Source of the DNA: Bradyrhizobium sp. DOA9
GTDB lineage: Bacteria; Pseudomonadota; Alphaproteobacteria; Rhizobiales; Xanthobacteraceae
Length of the DNA stretch: 64,000 nt
Assembly: GCF_000617845.2 (NCBI RefSeq)
Contig: NZ_DF820426.1
Coordinates: 372,001-436,000, forward strand
Direction: 5' to 3'
Shown here piece after piece: positions 1 to 10,205 of this stretch. Position 1 is the first letter of the stretch. Each line of letters starts with the position of its first letter. The notes beneath the pieces are model-generated. The model searched no databases, was not told where the DNA came from, and saw nothing but the letters and a program-made list of their open reading frames with translations. Position numbers and translations under genes: made by a program.

Positions 1-897
1 AGCGAGAACGTGCCAAGCATCGTAGCTGAGTGGCTCGCCAACGGGGCGGTCATTGGCTGGGTACAAGACCGCTCCGAATTCGGACCACGCGCACTCGGCA
101 ACCGCAGTATTGTTGCTGACCCTCGACCGGCAAAGAACAAGGAGCGCATAAATGCCATCGTAAAAAAGCGCGAGGGCTACCGGCCTTTCGCGCCCTCCGT
201 ATTAGAGGAACACGCCGCTGAGTTTTTCGACCTTCCTAAGGCCGCCAACTCGTTTCCGTTCATGAATTTCGTCGTTCGCGTTCGTGAGTCCAAGCGGGAT
301 CTGCTTGGCGCCGTTACCCACGTCGATGGTACGGCACGGCTTCAGACGGTATCGCGTAGAATGAACCCGAAGTACTGGGCTCTGATTGATGAGTTCAAGA
401 AGCGGACGGGGATCCCTGTCCTTCTCAATACGTCTTTCAACAACAACGTCGAACCAATTGTGCAGTCCGCCACCGACGCAGTCGTCGCGTTCCTGACGAC
501 AGACCTTGATGCTCTCGTGATCGGCTCGCTTCTCATTACGAAGCGGGTCGCGACGGCCGGGGACTGGGACGCGCTTTGCGTTTCCTTACCTGCTTACACA
601 ACCCTTTACCGTACACCCGACCACGTCGCGGCTGATTCACAAGAGATCGTCCACGAGGCTCGCACCACCTTCTCTGATGGAGACGCTTTGCGTATCTCAC
701 CCGAGCTATTCGAGCTGCTCGTGGGCCTCAAAGGAGATGCCTCCCTCGGCGCACTTCTTGCTTCCGTCAGTTGCGAGCGTCGCGAGGCTCTCATCCTCGA
801 GCTTAGGACGTTGTGGGAACAACGCCGCATCTGCCTGCGCCCAGCCGTCACCGCCCTCGGGGCTCCGCTGCGCGATCAGACGCAACCTATGGGATAG
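1..897 (+). CDS. nodU: NodU, Nod-factor carbamoyltransferase (3' part)
   Basis: The frame is open from the first base, so the gene begins before the window; 298 C-terminal residues are present. NodU transfers a carbamoyl group to the non-reducing glucosamine of the Nod factor in the cytoplasm. The segment RSEFGPRALGNRSI followed by ADPR near the start, and VLLNTSFNNN near residue 145, are typical of the C-terminal half of the NodU/CmcH family. In the usual nodABCSUIJ operon nodI follows nodU; here nodZ comes next after about 200 bp, so the operon has been rearranged. The last ~100 residues, after the conserved core, are less familiar. No terminator is visible after the stop. Confidence 0.9.
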   Translation, partial: SENVPSIVAEWLANGAVIGWVQDRSEFGPRALGNRSIVADPRPAKNKERINAIVKKREGYRPFAPSVLEEHAAEFFDLPKAANSFPFMNFVVRVRESKRDLLGAVTHVDGTARLQTVSRRMNPKYWALIDEFKKRTGIPVLLNTSFNNNVEPIVQSATDAVVAFLTTDLDALVIGSLLITKRVATAGDWDALCVSLPAYTTLYRTPDHVAADSQEIVHEARTTFSDGDALRISPELFELLVGLKGDASLGALLASVSCERREALILELRTLWEQRRICLRPAVTALGAPLRDQTQPMG

Positions 898-1093
898 AGG
901 TTGACTTAGGTGTTGCAAGGTCGTGACCGTCGCCCAGTCCTTCTCTGGCCTTTCCTGGCGGAGTAGCAGCTCGGCAGACTGACACCTGCACAGCTAAAGC
1001 ACTGTGGACCAATGCCACCCAACGCAACTGCTTCCTTTGTTGTCATTTTGTGCCGGGGGCATAATGTTTCCAATAGAAGAACAAGGACTCCAG

Positions 1094-2113
1094 ATGGTTG
1101 TTGATTGTGGGCGCTTTGTGATTTCTCGACGACGCACGGGCTTTGGGGATTGCCTGTGGTCGCTTGCCTCGGCTTGGCAGTACGCCAAGCGAACAGGACG
1201 CACTCTAGTCGTCGACTGGCGCGGATCGTGCTATCTCTCTGCCCCCTTTACGAACGCCTTCAGCGTGTTCTTTGAACCCGTCGACAACATTGCGGGCGTA
1301 CCCGTCATTTGCGACGATATGATCAATCAACTCCGCTTTCCCGGCCCTTTTTTTCCACATTGGTGGAATAGGCCCGCAATTGACGGCGTTTATCGATCTG
1401 ACGACCACATTTTTGGGGAGCGTGACGAGCTGCGCAGGCTATTCGTGACGTCGGAGGATGTCCAAGCAAATACCATCGTCTGTGATGCCTGTTTGATGTG
1501 GGGGTGCGATCAGGAGTCCGAACTCGCGATATTCCGCAGCATCACACCACGCGTGGAAATCAGGCGCCGGATCAAGGATGTGTACCATCGGACGTTTGAA
1601 GGGTACGACGTAATCGGCATTCACGTTCGGCACGGCAACGGTGAAGACATTATGGGTCATAAGCCATACTGGGATCGCCCTGGACTTGCGTTGGAGCAGA
1701 TATACGCTGCAATCGAACGCGCAAAGGCGCTGCCTCATGCAAGACCGACAAAGCTCTTCCTATGCACGGACAGTCCAATGGTTTCAGACCACCTTTCAGG
1801 TCGCTATCCCGAGCTCTTCACCATTCCCAAACGCTTCCAAGGAGACGATGCCGGCCCGCTACACACTGCGAATCTTGGCGTTGAGGGTGGATTCTCGGCG
1901 CTCGTGGAGATGTACCTCCTGGCTTGTTGCCATACGGTTATCCGATTTCCACCGACAAGCGCTTTCTCCCGCTACGCCAGCCTAGTCGTGCCTCACGTGA
2001 TCGAGTTTATGTTGGACAATCCAATTCGTTTGATCTTGGCCGAGAGGTCCTCCGCTGACCGCCCGCCACTTTGGCCTAACGCGAGCGGGGTCTATGAGGG
2101 CATATCGGCCTAG
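1094..2113 (+). CDS. nodZ: NodZ, alpha-1,6-fucosyltransferase
   Basis: NodZ moves L-fucose from GDP-fucose to O-6 of the reducing-end GlcNAc of the Nod factor. The protein matches the family from RFVISRRRTGFGD at its N-terminus through IGVHVRHGNGEDIM-like IGIHVRHGNGEDIM, the HxRxGNGED donor-binding region of GT23 enzymes, to VIRFPPTSAFSRYA near the C-terminus. I chose the ATG at 1094 because AAGGA lies six bases upstream and homology starts six residues in; an ATG at 1064 and an earlier GTG at 1004 are possible but add unfamiliar residues. Length is 339 aa, close to the known enzyme. It sits upstream of noeL and nolK, which make its sugar donor. No nod box was found in 898-1093, so transcription probably comes from upstream of nodU. 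Confidence 0.93.
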   Translation: MVVDCGRFVISRRRTGFGDCLWSLASAWQYAKRTGRTLVVDWRGSCYLSAPFTNAFSVFFEPVDNIAGVPVICDDMINQLRFPGPFFPHWWNRPAIDGVYRSDDHIFGERDELRRLFVTSEDVQANTIVCDACLMWGCDQESELAIFRSITPRVEIRRRIKDVYHRTFEGYDVIGIHVRHGNGEDIMGHKPYWDRPGLALEQIYAAIERAKALPHARPTKLFLCTDSPMVSDHLSGRYPELFTIPKRFQGDDAGPLHTANLGVEGGFSALVEMYLLACCHTVIRFPPTSAFSRYASLVVPHVIEFMLDNPIRLILAERSSADRPPLWPNASGVYEGISA

Positions 2114-2491
2114 GGGGAACACTCAAGAAGACCCTTCCACGGTAGCCAAAGCCCGGGGGCATGCTGGTCGAAAGGTTTCTGGATATCATGATGCTCACGA
2201 CACAAGGAGCGCGGGTCAATTCGCGGTTCAATACTTTATTTCCGAGAACGCCACTTCAACCCCAAACGCACTTCACAGTTGGTTTCTCCTTCGCCGCACA
2301 GCTGTTGCTAACCACTAAACTACCCTCAGGTGTGACCCGCCCGTGTCCCGTACGCCCATGCTCTTCTGAAAATGGACGGTCGAGCCCCGTCGCGGATTCA
2401 CGCCCGGCGCACGATACGTCACATCACGGTCCGTTTCGGCCAGAGCGGCACGCCGGCCGCGCGGTCAGGGCTCTTTGGACACTTTGCGAAC
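2114..2491. other. Intergenic stretch between nodZ and noeL
   Basis: About 380 bp without a convincing gene. Open frames cross it but show no recognisable motif and no good ribosome-binding site. I see no nod box or terminator. The base composition changes to clearly G+C-richer codons just after it, where noeL starts. Confidence 0.5.
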
Positions 2492-3562
2492 ATGGCTAAA
2501 CCGGTCGCTCTCATTACCGGCGTGACCGGCCAGGACGGCGCCTACCTCGCTGAACATCTGCTGTCGCTCGGTTACGTCGTTCACGGCATCAAGCGGCGCT
2601 CATCCTCCTTCAACACCGCGCGCGTCGATCATCTCTACCAGGATCCGCATGTCGGCAACGTGCCGTTCCAGATGCACTATGGCGACATGACCGACTCGAC
2701 CAACCTGATCCGCCTGGTGCAGCAGATCCACCCCACCGAGATCTATAATCTCGCTGCCCAGAGCCACGTCGCCGTCAGCTTCGAGAGCCCTGAATACACC
2801 GCCAATGCGGACGGCATCGGCGTGCTACGCCTTCTGGAAGCGATCCGCATCCTGGGCATGGAGAAGGAGACGCGGTTCTACCAGGCCTCAACCTCCGAGC
2901 TCTATGGCCTGGTGCAGGAGATTCCGCAGAAGGAGACGACGCCGTTCTATCCGCGCTCGCCTTACGGCGTGGCAAAACTCTACGCCTACTGGATTACGGT
3001 GAACTACCGCGAAGCTTACGGCATGTTCGCCTCCAACGGCATCCTGTTCAATCATGAGAGCCCGATCCGCGGCGAGACCTTCGTCACCCGCAAGATCACG
3101 CGCGGCGTGGCGCGGATCGAGGTCGGGCTGGAGGAGACGCTCCATCTCGGCAATCTCGAGGCCAAGCGCGACTGGGGCCATGCCAGGGATTACGTCGAGG
3201 GCATGCACCTGATCCTGCAGGCCGACAAGGCGGACGATTTCGTGCTCGCCACCGGCGAGACGCGCTCGGTGCGCGAGATGGTCGAGCGGTCCTTTGCCCA
3301 TCTCGGCCGCCGCATCGAATGGCGCGGCAAAGGCGTCGAGGAGACCGGCATCGATGCCGTTAGCGGCAAGACGGTCGTGAAGATCGATCCGACCTATTTC
3401 CGTCCGACCGAGGTCGACCTCCTGATCGGTGATGCCAGCAAGGCGCAAAAGGTGCTCGGCTGGAAGCCGAAGCGGAGCTTCGCCCAGCTCGTCGAGGAGA
3501 TGATGACGAGCGATCTGGCCGAGGCCAAGCGGGACATGGCGAATGGCAAGCGCACCGTTTGA
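2492..3562 (+). CDS. noeL: GDP-mannose 4,6-dehydratase (NoeL/Gmd)
   Basis: This cytoplasmic enzyme converts GDP-D-mannose to GDP-4-keto-6-deoxymannose, the first step of GDP-L-fucose synthesis. The short-chain dehydrogenase fold is clear: glycine-rich NADP site ALITGVTGQDGAYLAEHLL at residues ~6-24, the substrate region STSELYG, the catalytic YxxxK in SPYGVAK, and the family signature NHESPIRGETFVTRKIT. At 356 aa the gene is full length. The ATG at 2492 gives the typical MAKPVALITG start; an open frame reaches back to 2372 but the extra residues are not family-like. Its end overlaps nolK by 20 bp. Codon use is distinctly G+C-richer than in nodZ, which suggests a separate origin, perhaps from a chromosomal gmd-fcl pair. 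Confidence 0.95.
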   Translation: MAKPVALITGVTGQDGAYLAEHLLSLGYVVHGIKRRSSSFNTARVDHLYQDPHVGNVPFQMHYGDMTDSTNLIRLVQQIHPTEIYNLAAQSHVAVSFESPEYTANADGIGVLRLLEAIRILGMEKETRFYQASTSELYGLVQEIPQKETTPFYPRSPYGVAKLYAYWITVNYREAYGMFASNGILFNHESPIRGETFVTRKITRGVARIEVGLEETLHLGNLEAKRDWGHARDYVEGMHLILQADKADDFVLATGETRSVREMVERSFAHLGRRIEWRGKGVEETGIDAVSGKTVVKIDPTYFRPTEVDLLIGDASKAQKVLGWKPKRSFAQLVEEMMTSDLAEAKRDMANGKRTV

Positions 3563-4502
3563 GCTGAAGGGCAAAAGCGTCTACGTCGCCGGCCATCGCG
3601 GCATGGTCGGCAGCGCGCTTGTGCGCCGGCTGGCGCGGGAGGATGTGAATCTCCTCACCGTCGACCGGCGCGAGGTCGATCTCTGCAACCAGGCCGCGGT
3701 GTTCGACTGGTTCGGCAAGGTGCGGCCGCAGGTGGTGTTCCTCGCCGCGGCCAAGGTCGGCGGTATCGTCGCCAACAACACGCTGCGTGCCGAGTTCATC
3801 TACGACAACATCGCGATCGCCGCGAACGTCATCCACGCCGCGCATCTGAACCGGGCCGAGAAGCTGATGTTCCTCGGCTCGTCCTGCATCTATCCGAAGC
3901 TGGCGCCGCAGCCGCTGCGCGAGGATGCCGTGCTCACAGGTCCGCTGGAGCCGACCAACGAGCCTTATGCCATCGCCAAGATCGCCGGCATCAAGATGGC
4001 GGACGCCTATCGTAGCCAATATGGCAGCGACTTCATCAGCGTGATGCCGACCAATCTCTACGGTCCCGGCGACAATTATCATCCTGAATTGAGCCATGTG
4101 GTCGCGGCGCTGATCCGGCGCTTCCATGAGGCGAAGCTGGCGGGCGCCAGGACCGTCGCGGTCTGGGGCACCGGCACGCCGCGGCGCGAGTTCCTCTATG
4201 TCGACGACATGGCCGATGCCTGCGTCCACCTGATGAAGACCTACTCCGGCAGCGAGCTGATCAACATCGGCACCGGCGAGGACATCGCCATTGCCGAGTT
4301 CGCGCGCGTGGTCGCCGAGATCGTCGGCTATCGCGGCGAGATCCGTTTCGACACCTCGCGTCCCGACGGCACGCCGCGCAAGCTGCTCGATGCCACGAGG
4401 CTCGACAAGCTGGGCTGGCGCGCGACGACATCGCTGCGCGACGGCTTGAAGCGGGCTTACCAGGCATATCAGGCGGCACCTCTCCTTCTTGAGGGGCCGT
4501 AA
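3543..4502 (+). CDS. nolK: GDP-L-fucose synthase (NolK/Fcl)
   Basis: NolK epimerises and reduces the product of NoeL to GDP-L-fucose, the donor for NodZ. It shows the nucleotide-binding GHRGMVGSALVRRL motif at residues 18-31, the GSSCIYPK segment with the catalytic Ser/Cys, the YxxxK pair in EPYAIAKIAG and the family signature NLYGPGDNYHPELSHVV. The 319-aa length is normal. The start ATG at 3543 lies inside the end of noeL, so the two genes are translationally coupled. As in noeL, codons are G+C-rich. No terminator could be made out directly after the stop at 4502. Confidence 0.95.
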   Translation: MASAPFELKGKSVYVAGHRGMVGSALVRRLAREDVNLLTVDRREVDLCNQAAVFDWFGKVRPQVVFLAAAKVGGIVANNTLRAEFIYDNIAIAANVIHAAHLNRAEKLMFLGSSCIYPKLAPQPLREDAVLTGPLEPTNEPYAIAKIAGIKMADAYRSQYGSDFISVMPTNLYGPGDNYHPELSHVVAALIRRFHEAKLAGARTVAVWGTGTPRREFLYVDDMADACVHLMKTYSGSELINIGTGEDIAIAEFARVVAEIVGYRGEIRFDTSRPDGTPRKLLDATRLDKLGWRATTSLRDGLKRAYQAYQAAPLLLEGP

Positions 4503-4974
4503 CAATCTTAACCGCGAGCACGGGTTGGCCGCAGGAAGTGCGAGACGTAGAACCGGCCCCCAAGACATTGCGTACGTTCACTCTACAGCGCACCTCGCGG
4601 GCCGTGATCCGCTGTCGGCTTCTGATCCCGATCGCCTCCTTTGTCGGTGCGCTCCAGACGGGGTTACACTTACATCGTGCGCCGCGTTCATGTGAGGATT
4701 TCTCCCAGTAAGCTTCTGATCTTCGCCCTATCCTCGTGCTCCCCGCAGTTGCTCGATACTTGTCGCCGTTGACGTGTTGATCCGTCTTTGTTTCTTAGAT
4801 CGAACTGGCGAACCGACGCCTTTCGCGGCTCGATGGTGTCAATCGGCGTTCGACTGGCGCTCCGACTCGTTCTTGATGCAGTTTTGGGGATGTCTGGCGC
4901 TTTTGATTGGAGAAGAATCAGCGCTATGCAGCAGGAACTACACCGTTCCAGTTTGGTGCCGCGTTAGCATTCGG
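4503..4974. other. Non-coding stretch after nolK
   Basis: No gene could be supported. An open frame from 4774 runs into the IS3 remnant but its first ~70 residues are not recognisable. The stretch probably consists of decayed IS sequence. Confidence 0.4.
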
Positions 4975-5344
4975 ATCTCGATGGAGGGTCGCGGCCGCTG
5001 GATGGACAACGTGTTCATGGAACGGCTGTGGCGCAGCCTATAGCACGAGGACATCTGTCTCAAACTCTATGCCGACGGCAAAGAGCTGCAAGCGGGCCTC
5101 GCCGACTGGATTGCGCCCGCACCAGGCACACGGCTATCGCACCCCTATGGCGGTCTGGTGCGCCGGCGCTACAGCAAAGGCTGTGGACATGGTTGAGAAC
5201 GCCGAAGAGGCGCTGCCCACATGCCCCCAACCTCAACAAACAGACGCAGACAGAGGCCCTGGCGGCTGAAATCAGAAAATTAGGCGCGGCGAGACTTCCA
5301 ACTAAGACGGCGCTGTCACTGGTCCTGCTCCCGGGGGGCACTTC
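4975..5344 (+). pseudogene. IS3-family transposase (orfB) C-terminal remnant and IS right end
   Basis: The reading starts with GRGRWMDNVFMERLWRSL at about 4987-5040, then a stop, then EDICLKLYADGKELQAGLADW and, after a frame change, YRTPMAVW and ALPTCPQPQQ up to 5269. These are the C-terminal integrase-domain sequences of IS3-family OrfB. The stop, the frame change and the lack of the N-terminal half show it is dead. A sequence like an IS3 terminal repeat, GGTCCTGCTCC then GGGGGGCACTTCA, follows at about 5322-5347 and likely marks the right end. The element abuts, and probably truncated, the effector gene that follows. Confidence 0.75.
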
Positions 5345-7769
5345 AGCACTGCTTCACGAGCGACCGGCTCGGTCAGCATCTCGTAAGTTTGACCGAGTAG
5401 GTTTTGCACAGTTCATCTATCGACGTGAGGCTAGCGTGGACCCGCACAATTTTGACCTATCCAAGGTATCAGCTTGGCCGCAGGTACAGCGCGCCGTCTC
5501 AGAAGAGCAGCAAGCAGGGCAGGCGGGCACAGACGCCTTTGAGCAGCACATCAACGAGGCTCGCGCAGTCAGCCTTGCAATTGCCTCCGAGTGGATTCCG
5601 TCGGAATGGGATCACCTCTATCCTCACGTGTGTGGCGGCGACCGAAATCTCATTCAAGCGGCGATCCAGGCCCGTGTTGAGCGCCGCAAACTCAAAACGA
5701 TCACGGCCCAAAGATATGCCCGCGCTCTCTATAGGTTGGCAAATGATCTAGGAAAGCGCGGCCAAGCGCTTGAGGGGACTGATGACCGTTCCTTGATTGA
5801 CCACAAGGAAAGGTTCTTCAACAGCGATAAACACATGCGTTCCGCGTTGGCGGTACTGAACGATCATCGTGATCCTCTTGCCGGCGCTTCATCTGTTCAC
5901 AAGCATCAACATTACACGCCATCTGCGGCTGATGAACCGCTGATCGAGGCCCTCATAAAGCATGGCGCTAAGCACAAGGGCTGGAGTAGGCAAGTCGCTG
6001 CGCACCACGCTGGAACTCTTTGCAAATTGTCGAATGAGCTGCGATTATATCAAGCCGGTACGCTTGCTGGAAGTGGTGACGCTCAGCTGTCTATTTTTGC
6101 CGGGGCATCCGGGAAGGTCTCTCGGCGGAGGACTTCTGCGCTGATGGCGCTTCGTGAGTATCGTGAAGCGCGTGGTGTGGGACCGTCGGCGGAGAGCGCT
6201 TCCGGATCGCAGGTCTTACGGCAGGCGGGCAAGCGGGCTTCCTCACCAATGATGGCTCTCAATTCAGAGGAGTTCCGGGAGCTGTTGGATGATCAATCCG
6301 ACGATCCGGCGATCATGGCTGATGATCCAGCACTTCTGCGACTGGAACACGCGCTTCGCGAGGAGATTCAGGGGCCAGCTCAGCTGCCTTTATCCATCGA
6401 GCCAGAGGGATTCATGTTGAATCCAGCGGAGTTCCCTGCAGCGAACGTTCGGCGACTGCTGGATGATCAGCCCGCCCAACCAACGAAGGCTCTCAATTCA
6501 AAGGAGCTACTGCAGCTGCTGGATGAGCAATCCGACGAGCCTGCGATCATGGCTGATGATCCGCAGCTTCTGCGACTGGAACACGAGCTTCGCGAGGAGA
6601 TTCAGGGGCAGCCGGATGACCAACCAGCTCAGCCGCCTTTGTCCATCGAGCCAGAGGGATTCACGTTGAATCCAGTGGAGTTCCCTCCAGCGAAGGTTCG
6701 CCGCCTGCTGAATGATCAAACCGCCCAGCCGCCAGCCTGCGGCAATCCAAAGAACTTCAATGCAGGCGATCGCGTGCTGATGCGGGCTCCCCTCCACGAA
6801 TTGGATCCATCGCAATGGGAGGGGCAGCCCACAATGCAGGACAGCGGGCGCGACTATCCTGCTGTGCTGGGCAAGAGCAGCGTCCTGCCGAGCGAGGACA
6901 ACCGATCGACCAGGTTCGTGATCAACACTGACCGCTACACGGCGCTATTGGTACCCGCGCGGCTAACTGGGCAGCGCGCCCCAGTCCATCCGCCAGGCGC
7001 CGCCGTTCGTCTCGGCTCTCGATCGGAAAACATTCCGAAGCCCGGCGCGCGCCCGCCGTCCACAGCGCAGGAGCTGCATGATCACGCGAAATATCCGTCG
7101 GTGCTTCCGCGCATACCTTCCCATGCCCAGATCGGGGCGTTGGGGCCGACAGCCTCGTTCCCGCAGCGCGGGCTGGTACTCGACGACACGGAATGGCTGG
7201 GCGACGAGCATATCCTGCGGGATTACCAGCTGCTGGAGCAGGCGTTGCAAGGGAGTGATCCGGCTCTCGCCGCCCGAACGCGGTTCGTGGATCCTCTCAT
7301 AGCGTTTCAGTTGAGCTGGGGCGCCGAGAGCGACGCGCTCCGCGCATTGCAGCGCATAGTCTATGATCAGGACGATAATGATGTAGTCGACTTCCTATTT
7401 GTGCCAGTGAACGATGCCAGTGCGACCGATCCTAATCGCCGCGGCACCCATTGGTCGCTGCTGCTCGTGGATCGCCGCACGCGAGGCGAGCCGGTCGCCT
7501 ATCATTACGACTCAGCCCGGGGACACAATGACGGGCCTGCAGAACACCTCGCAGAACGGTTGGGCGTTGTTACTCTGCAGCGAGCTGGCATGGCGCAGCA
7601 GCAGAACCGTTATGATTGCGGCGTGTTCGTAGTCGACAGCACGCGGGAGCTGGTTCGACGATTGGCTCAAGGGGAGCGGCCACAGCACGAGCCGCTGCAC
7701 CTCGACTACCTCGCCGCTAATCGGCAGGCACTCCGGGACCGGCTGGATCGGGACGCGCCCTCCCGGTAG
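5345..7769 (+). CDS. Ulp1/C48-family cysteine protease effector, probably 5'-truncated
   Basis: The C-terminal ~150 residues form a SUMO-protease-like C48 domain: catalytic His in HWSLLLVD (codon at 7449), Asp in YHYDSARGH (about 7509), and Gln/Cys in QQQNRYDCGVFV (Cys codon 7617). Bacterial proteins of this type are type III effectors that remove SUMO from host proteins; Bradyrhizobium NopD and Bel2-5 are examples. Upstream are a helical module containing DHKERFFNSDKHMRSALAVL and a more diverged second copy near 5930-6170, then two ~78-residue repeats (6255-6488 and 6489-6735) containing DDPxLLRLEHxLREEIQG and LSIEPEGFxLNPxEFP. No ATG occurs in the first ~150 residues and the frame runs back into the IS3 remnant, so the secretion signal and promoter appear lost. 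GTG 5437 is the only plausible early start. Function as an effector is inferred. Confidence 0.8.
6255..6735 (+). repeat. Two tandem ~78-residue coding repeats in the Ulp1-type protein
   Basis: Unit 1 starts at 6255 and unit 2 at 6489 with the same codons for ALNS. Both contain DDPxLLRLEHxLREEIQG and then LSIEPEGFxLNP. Unit 2 carries about five extra residues (QPDDQ) before PAQPPLS. The near-identity at DNA level points to a recent duplication. Confidence 0.85.
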
Positions 7770-7918
7770 GCGTGGCGATCTCTACGATTTCGCCGGCCTT
7801 CCCGACGGAGCGCCGGTCGCGAGCAAGCGCACCATGTGTATCGCTCCCGCGAGGGCCATGTTATTTGATGGACGCGAGCGCTGCAGGTCCTGGGGTAATC
7901 AATCCTAGGGGAAGCGCT

Positions 7919-8400
7919 ATGACAATTTCGCGGGCAGAGGTGATCAGATCGGTCGAGCGGCGGCGTCGGTCGTCGCAGGATGAGCAGGAACGGCTAGTTG
8001 CGTCATCGCTCGAGCCCGGAGTCACTGTTTCCGGGGCGCTCGCCAAGCCGCCCTTCATATGGCCAGCTATTCAGGTGACGCAAAGAGCTTCGCAAGCGCG
8101 GTGAGACGAGTATAGCCCCGTTAGTGCCGGTCAAGATTGGGCTGTCTGTCCCGACGCGGGATGTGGCAAAGGCGACCATTGGCGACGCTGCCAGCGCCTC
8201 GACGGAAGAGTCGAGGTATCATCGAGATTGATCTTTTGGACACTGCATCGGGGTCGATGGTTACGGACAAAGACGCGCTGCGCCGAGTTCGATCCCCTGG
8301 TGCGCCGATGAACCTGATTCCGGCCAACGTGCGAGTGCGGCTCGCGAAAGACTACACAGCGATCGGAATCCGCACGTCAAATTCGGTTGTTCACATCCTT
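7919..8400 (+). pseudogene. IS66-family tnpA-tnpB remnant
   Basis: From ATG 7919 the frame reads MTISRAEVIRSVERRRRSS and LEPGVTVS, the N-terminus of IS66 TnpA. The TnpA tail appears later as SRGIIEIDL near 8215 in another frame, followed by MNLIPANVRVRLAKDYT near 8309, the N-terminus of TnpB. Several frameshifts and deletions separate these pieces. No terminal repeats were found. Confidence 0.65.
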
Positions 8401-8486
8401 TATGCTCTGCAGCATACCGGCCAGATCGCCTTTACAAGATCGCGGCGGCGACAGTGGAAGAGGAACCGATGATCGCTGGGCGGGTA

Positions 8487-8722
8487 TGATGTTGTCCAGG
8501 ATTCCGAGATGATCTCGCCCACCATTCCGATTTGAAGTCGCCCACCCGTTCCGAGATGATGTCGCCCGGGTGACAGGACCTGTTCTGGCTCCTATAGAGT
8601 CAACCTTTCGGCTTTGCAAAGGGGGACCCCGGATGCCGACGGAGAGGCTTGCGATGCGCCGTGTGCGCGATGTGATGAGGATGAAGGCGGCTGGGCTACC
8701 GAGCGGCGAGATTGCTCGGCGG
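8487..8722 (+). pseudogene. IS21-family left end and istA 5' fragment
   Basis: Three tandem ~22-bp units with the core TTCCGAnnTGAnnTCGCCC lie at about 8502-8570, the kind of subterminal repeat seen at IS21 ends. From ATG 8633 the frame reads MPTERLAMRRVRDVMRMKAA, the IstA N-terminus, for about 30 codons. It stops where the right end of an IS110 copy on the other strand begins (about 8722). Confidence 0.7.
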
Positions 8723-10205
8723 ATTGTCAATCCGGCCCTTTAATTGCGGTTTGTTGTCAAGCAACCATTCTTCCTCTCTCCAGTGACACGCCGGTAGCGA
8801 TTGCTCCGTCGGAGCTGGTCCGGTTGCGGAGACGGAGCGATCGCGGATGGCGAGACGATTGTCTAGCGGGCTTGGCAATTGACGTCGTTGGCGGCTTCAG
8901 CGGGTTGGGTTGATGTCGTAGCTGAGGTCCTGGCCCTTTCCGAGGTCGCGAGCGCCGCATGATGATATCCGGATCGGGCGCCTCAACGTTTGCAGCGGAG
9001 TGCGGGCGAACCGCCACTAGCCGATTGACCGCGGTCACCACGACCACCGTCCCAGCCGCGACATCGCCAGTCCGGCGGACCGGACCGAGAACTTGCGAGT
9101 AAGTACCAGATTGGCTTCGGCTCGCCCCAGTCGAACGATGTGCCATCAACCCAGCTACAGTGGAGACTCACGACGATCTTTCGGGCAATGGCGACCTTTG
9201 CCTTCTTCATGCCGATCCGCTTGGCGAGCTTCATTCCCCAGGCTTTTAGCGACGACCAATTTTTGGTTCCACAAAGAAGGACAGTGGCGGCCTCGAACAA
9301 GTCAGTTCGGAGAGGCCGGTCGCCCATCGAGATATCTTTCCGGTTGTGTCGGTTTCGCCGGATTGGCTGCGCCTCGGCGTAAGGCTCGGTAGCCGACACC
9401 CATCGAAGCCGATTGAAAGCGCGAGGGGGCATCGATCGCGTGGCGGAACGTTGGGCCGTCACGACGCTAACCCCCGGGATCGTAATCAGGCGACGCGTCG
9501 TCTCGTCCAGTTTTTTCAACCGGCGGACCTCGTTGTCAAACTTACCTTGTTGTTGACAAACGTTCTCATGGATCGCGAGCAGCGGCGATATCACGCTGAG
9601 AAGCAAATGATCGAGGCCCAAGACTTCGCTGACCTGGTGCGGAACTGTTAGCCGATCGCGCGAGGGATTATCAATCCACATTCCTTGATCAAGCTGCATA
9701 CCTGGTTCTCGATGTCTCGGCGCATGGCCACTAGCCAAGATCTGGCGACAAGTATCGCTCGGATCTTCTGGCTTTCCTCAATTTTGACTTTGACCTCTCG
9801 ATACCATCCAACCCGCACCAGTCCGGCAAAGCCTCGCGCATCATTCTGATCGCTCTACGGACCGACAAGGCTGCGTGCGCATGCCGAGCGTCGATGCAGA
9901 CCAACGGCAGCTCAACCTGCGGAGTTCATGCCATAGCCAACTCGCCAGCGAACCGGTCTCGACGCCGATACGCTCGGCATGAGGCGCATGTTTGCCAAGC
10001 AGGTAAGTCAAGGCACCAGGATTAGACTTGGCTTTTCCTTCGAAGATTATTTCACTAGTCTCGTTGACAAGCACACAGCGGTTTCTCTCTGTGAGACGTC
10101 CAGACCGATGTACTGCTTCATGGGAGCTCCTTCGAATCATTTGATTGCGAGAGCTCACGACAACGGAGTTTGTCCGCCACGAGCGCCGACCGCAATTACG
10201 TCATC
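8722..10205 (-). pseudogene. IS110-family element, copy A (decayed)
   Basis: On the minus strand the N-terminal part (about 10150-9850) reads VNETSEIIFEGKAKSNPGA and WLWHELRRL; the C-terminal part (about 9700-9060) reads HLLLSVISPLLAIHENV, KKLDETTRRLITIPGV and WGMKLAKRIGMKKAKVAIAR. Frameshifts and stops break it. It is the same element type as the intact copy B at 10308 and lies head-to-head with it. The right end, rich in the sequence CCGCAATTAAAGGGCC, is at about 8722-8745. Confidence 0.85.

Noticed and set aside
898..1093. Possible nod box between nodU and nodZ
   Set aside because: No ATCCAAACA-type half-site on either strand.
3360..4568. 402-codon minus-strand frame across noeL/nolK
   Set aside because: Shadow frame caused by high G+C codons of the real genes on the plus strand.
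5028..5344. N-terminal extension of the Ulp1-type protein
   Set aside because: These codons are an off-frame reading of the IS3 transposase remnant and its terminal repeat.
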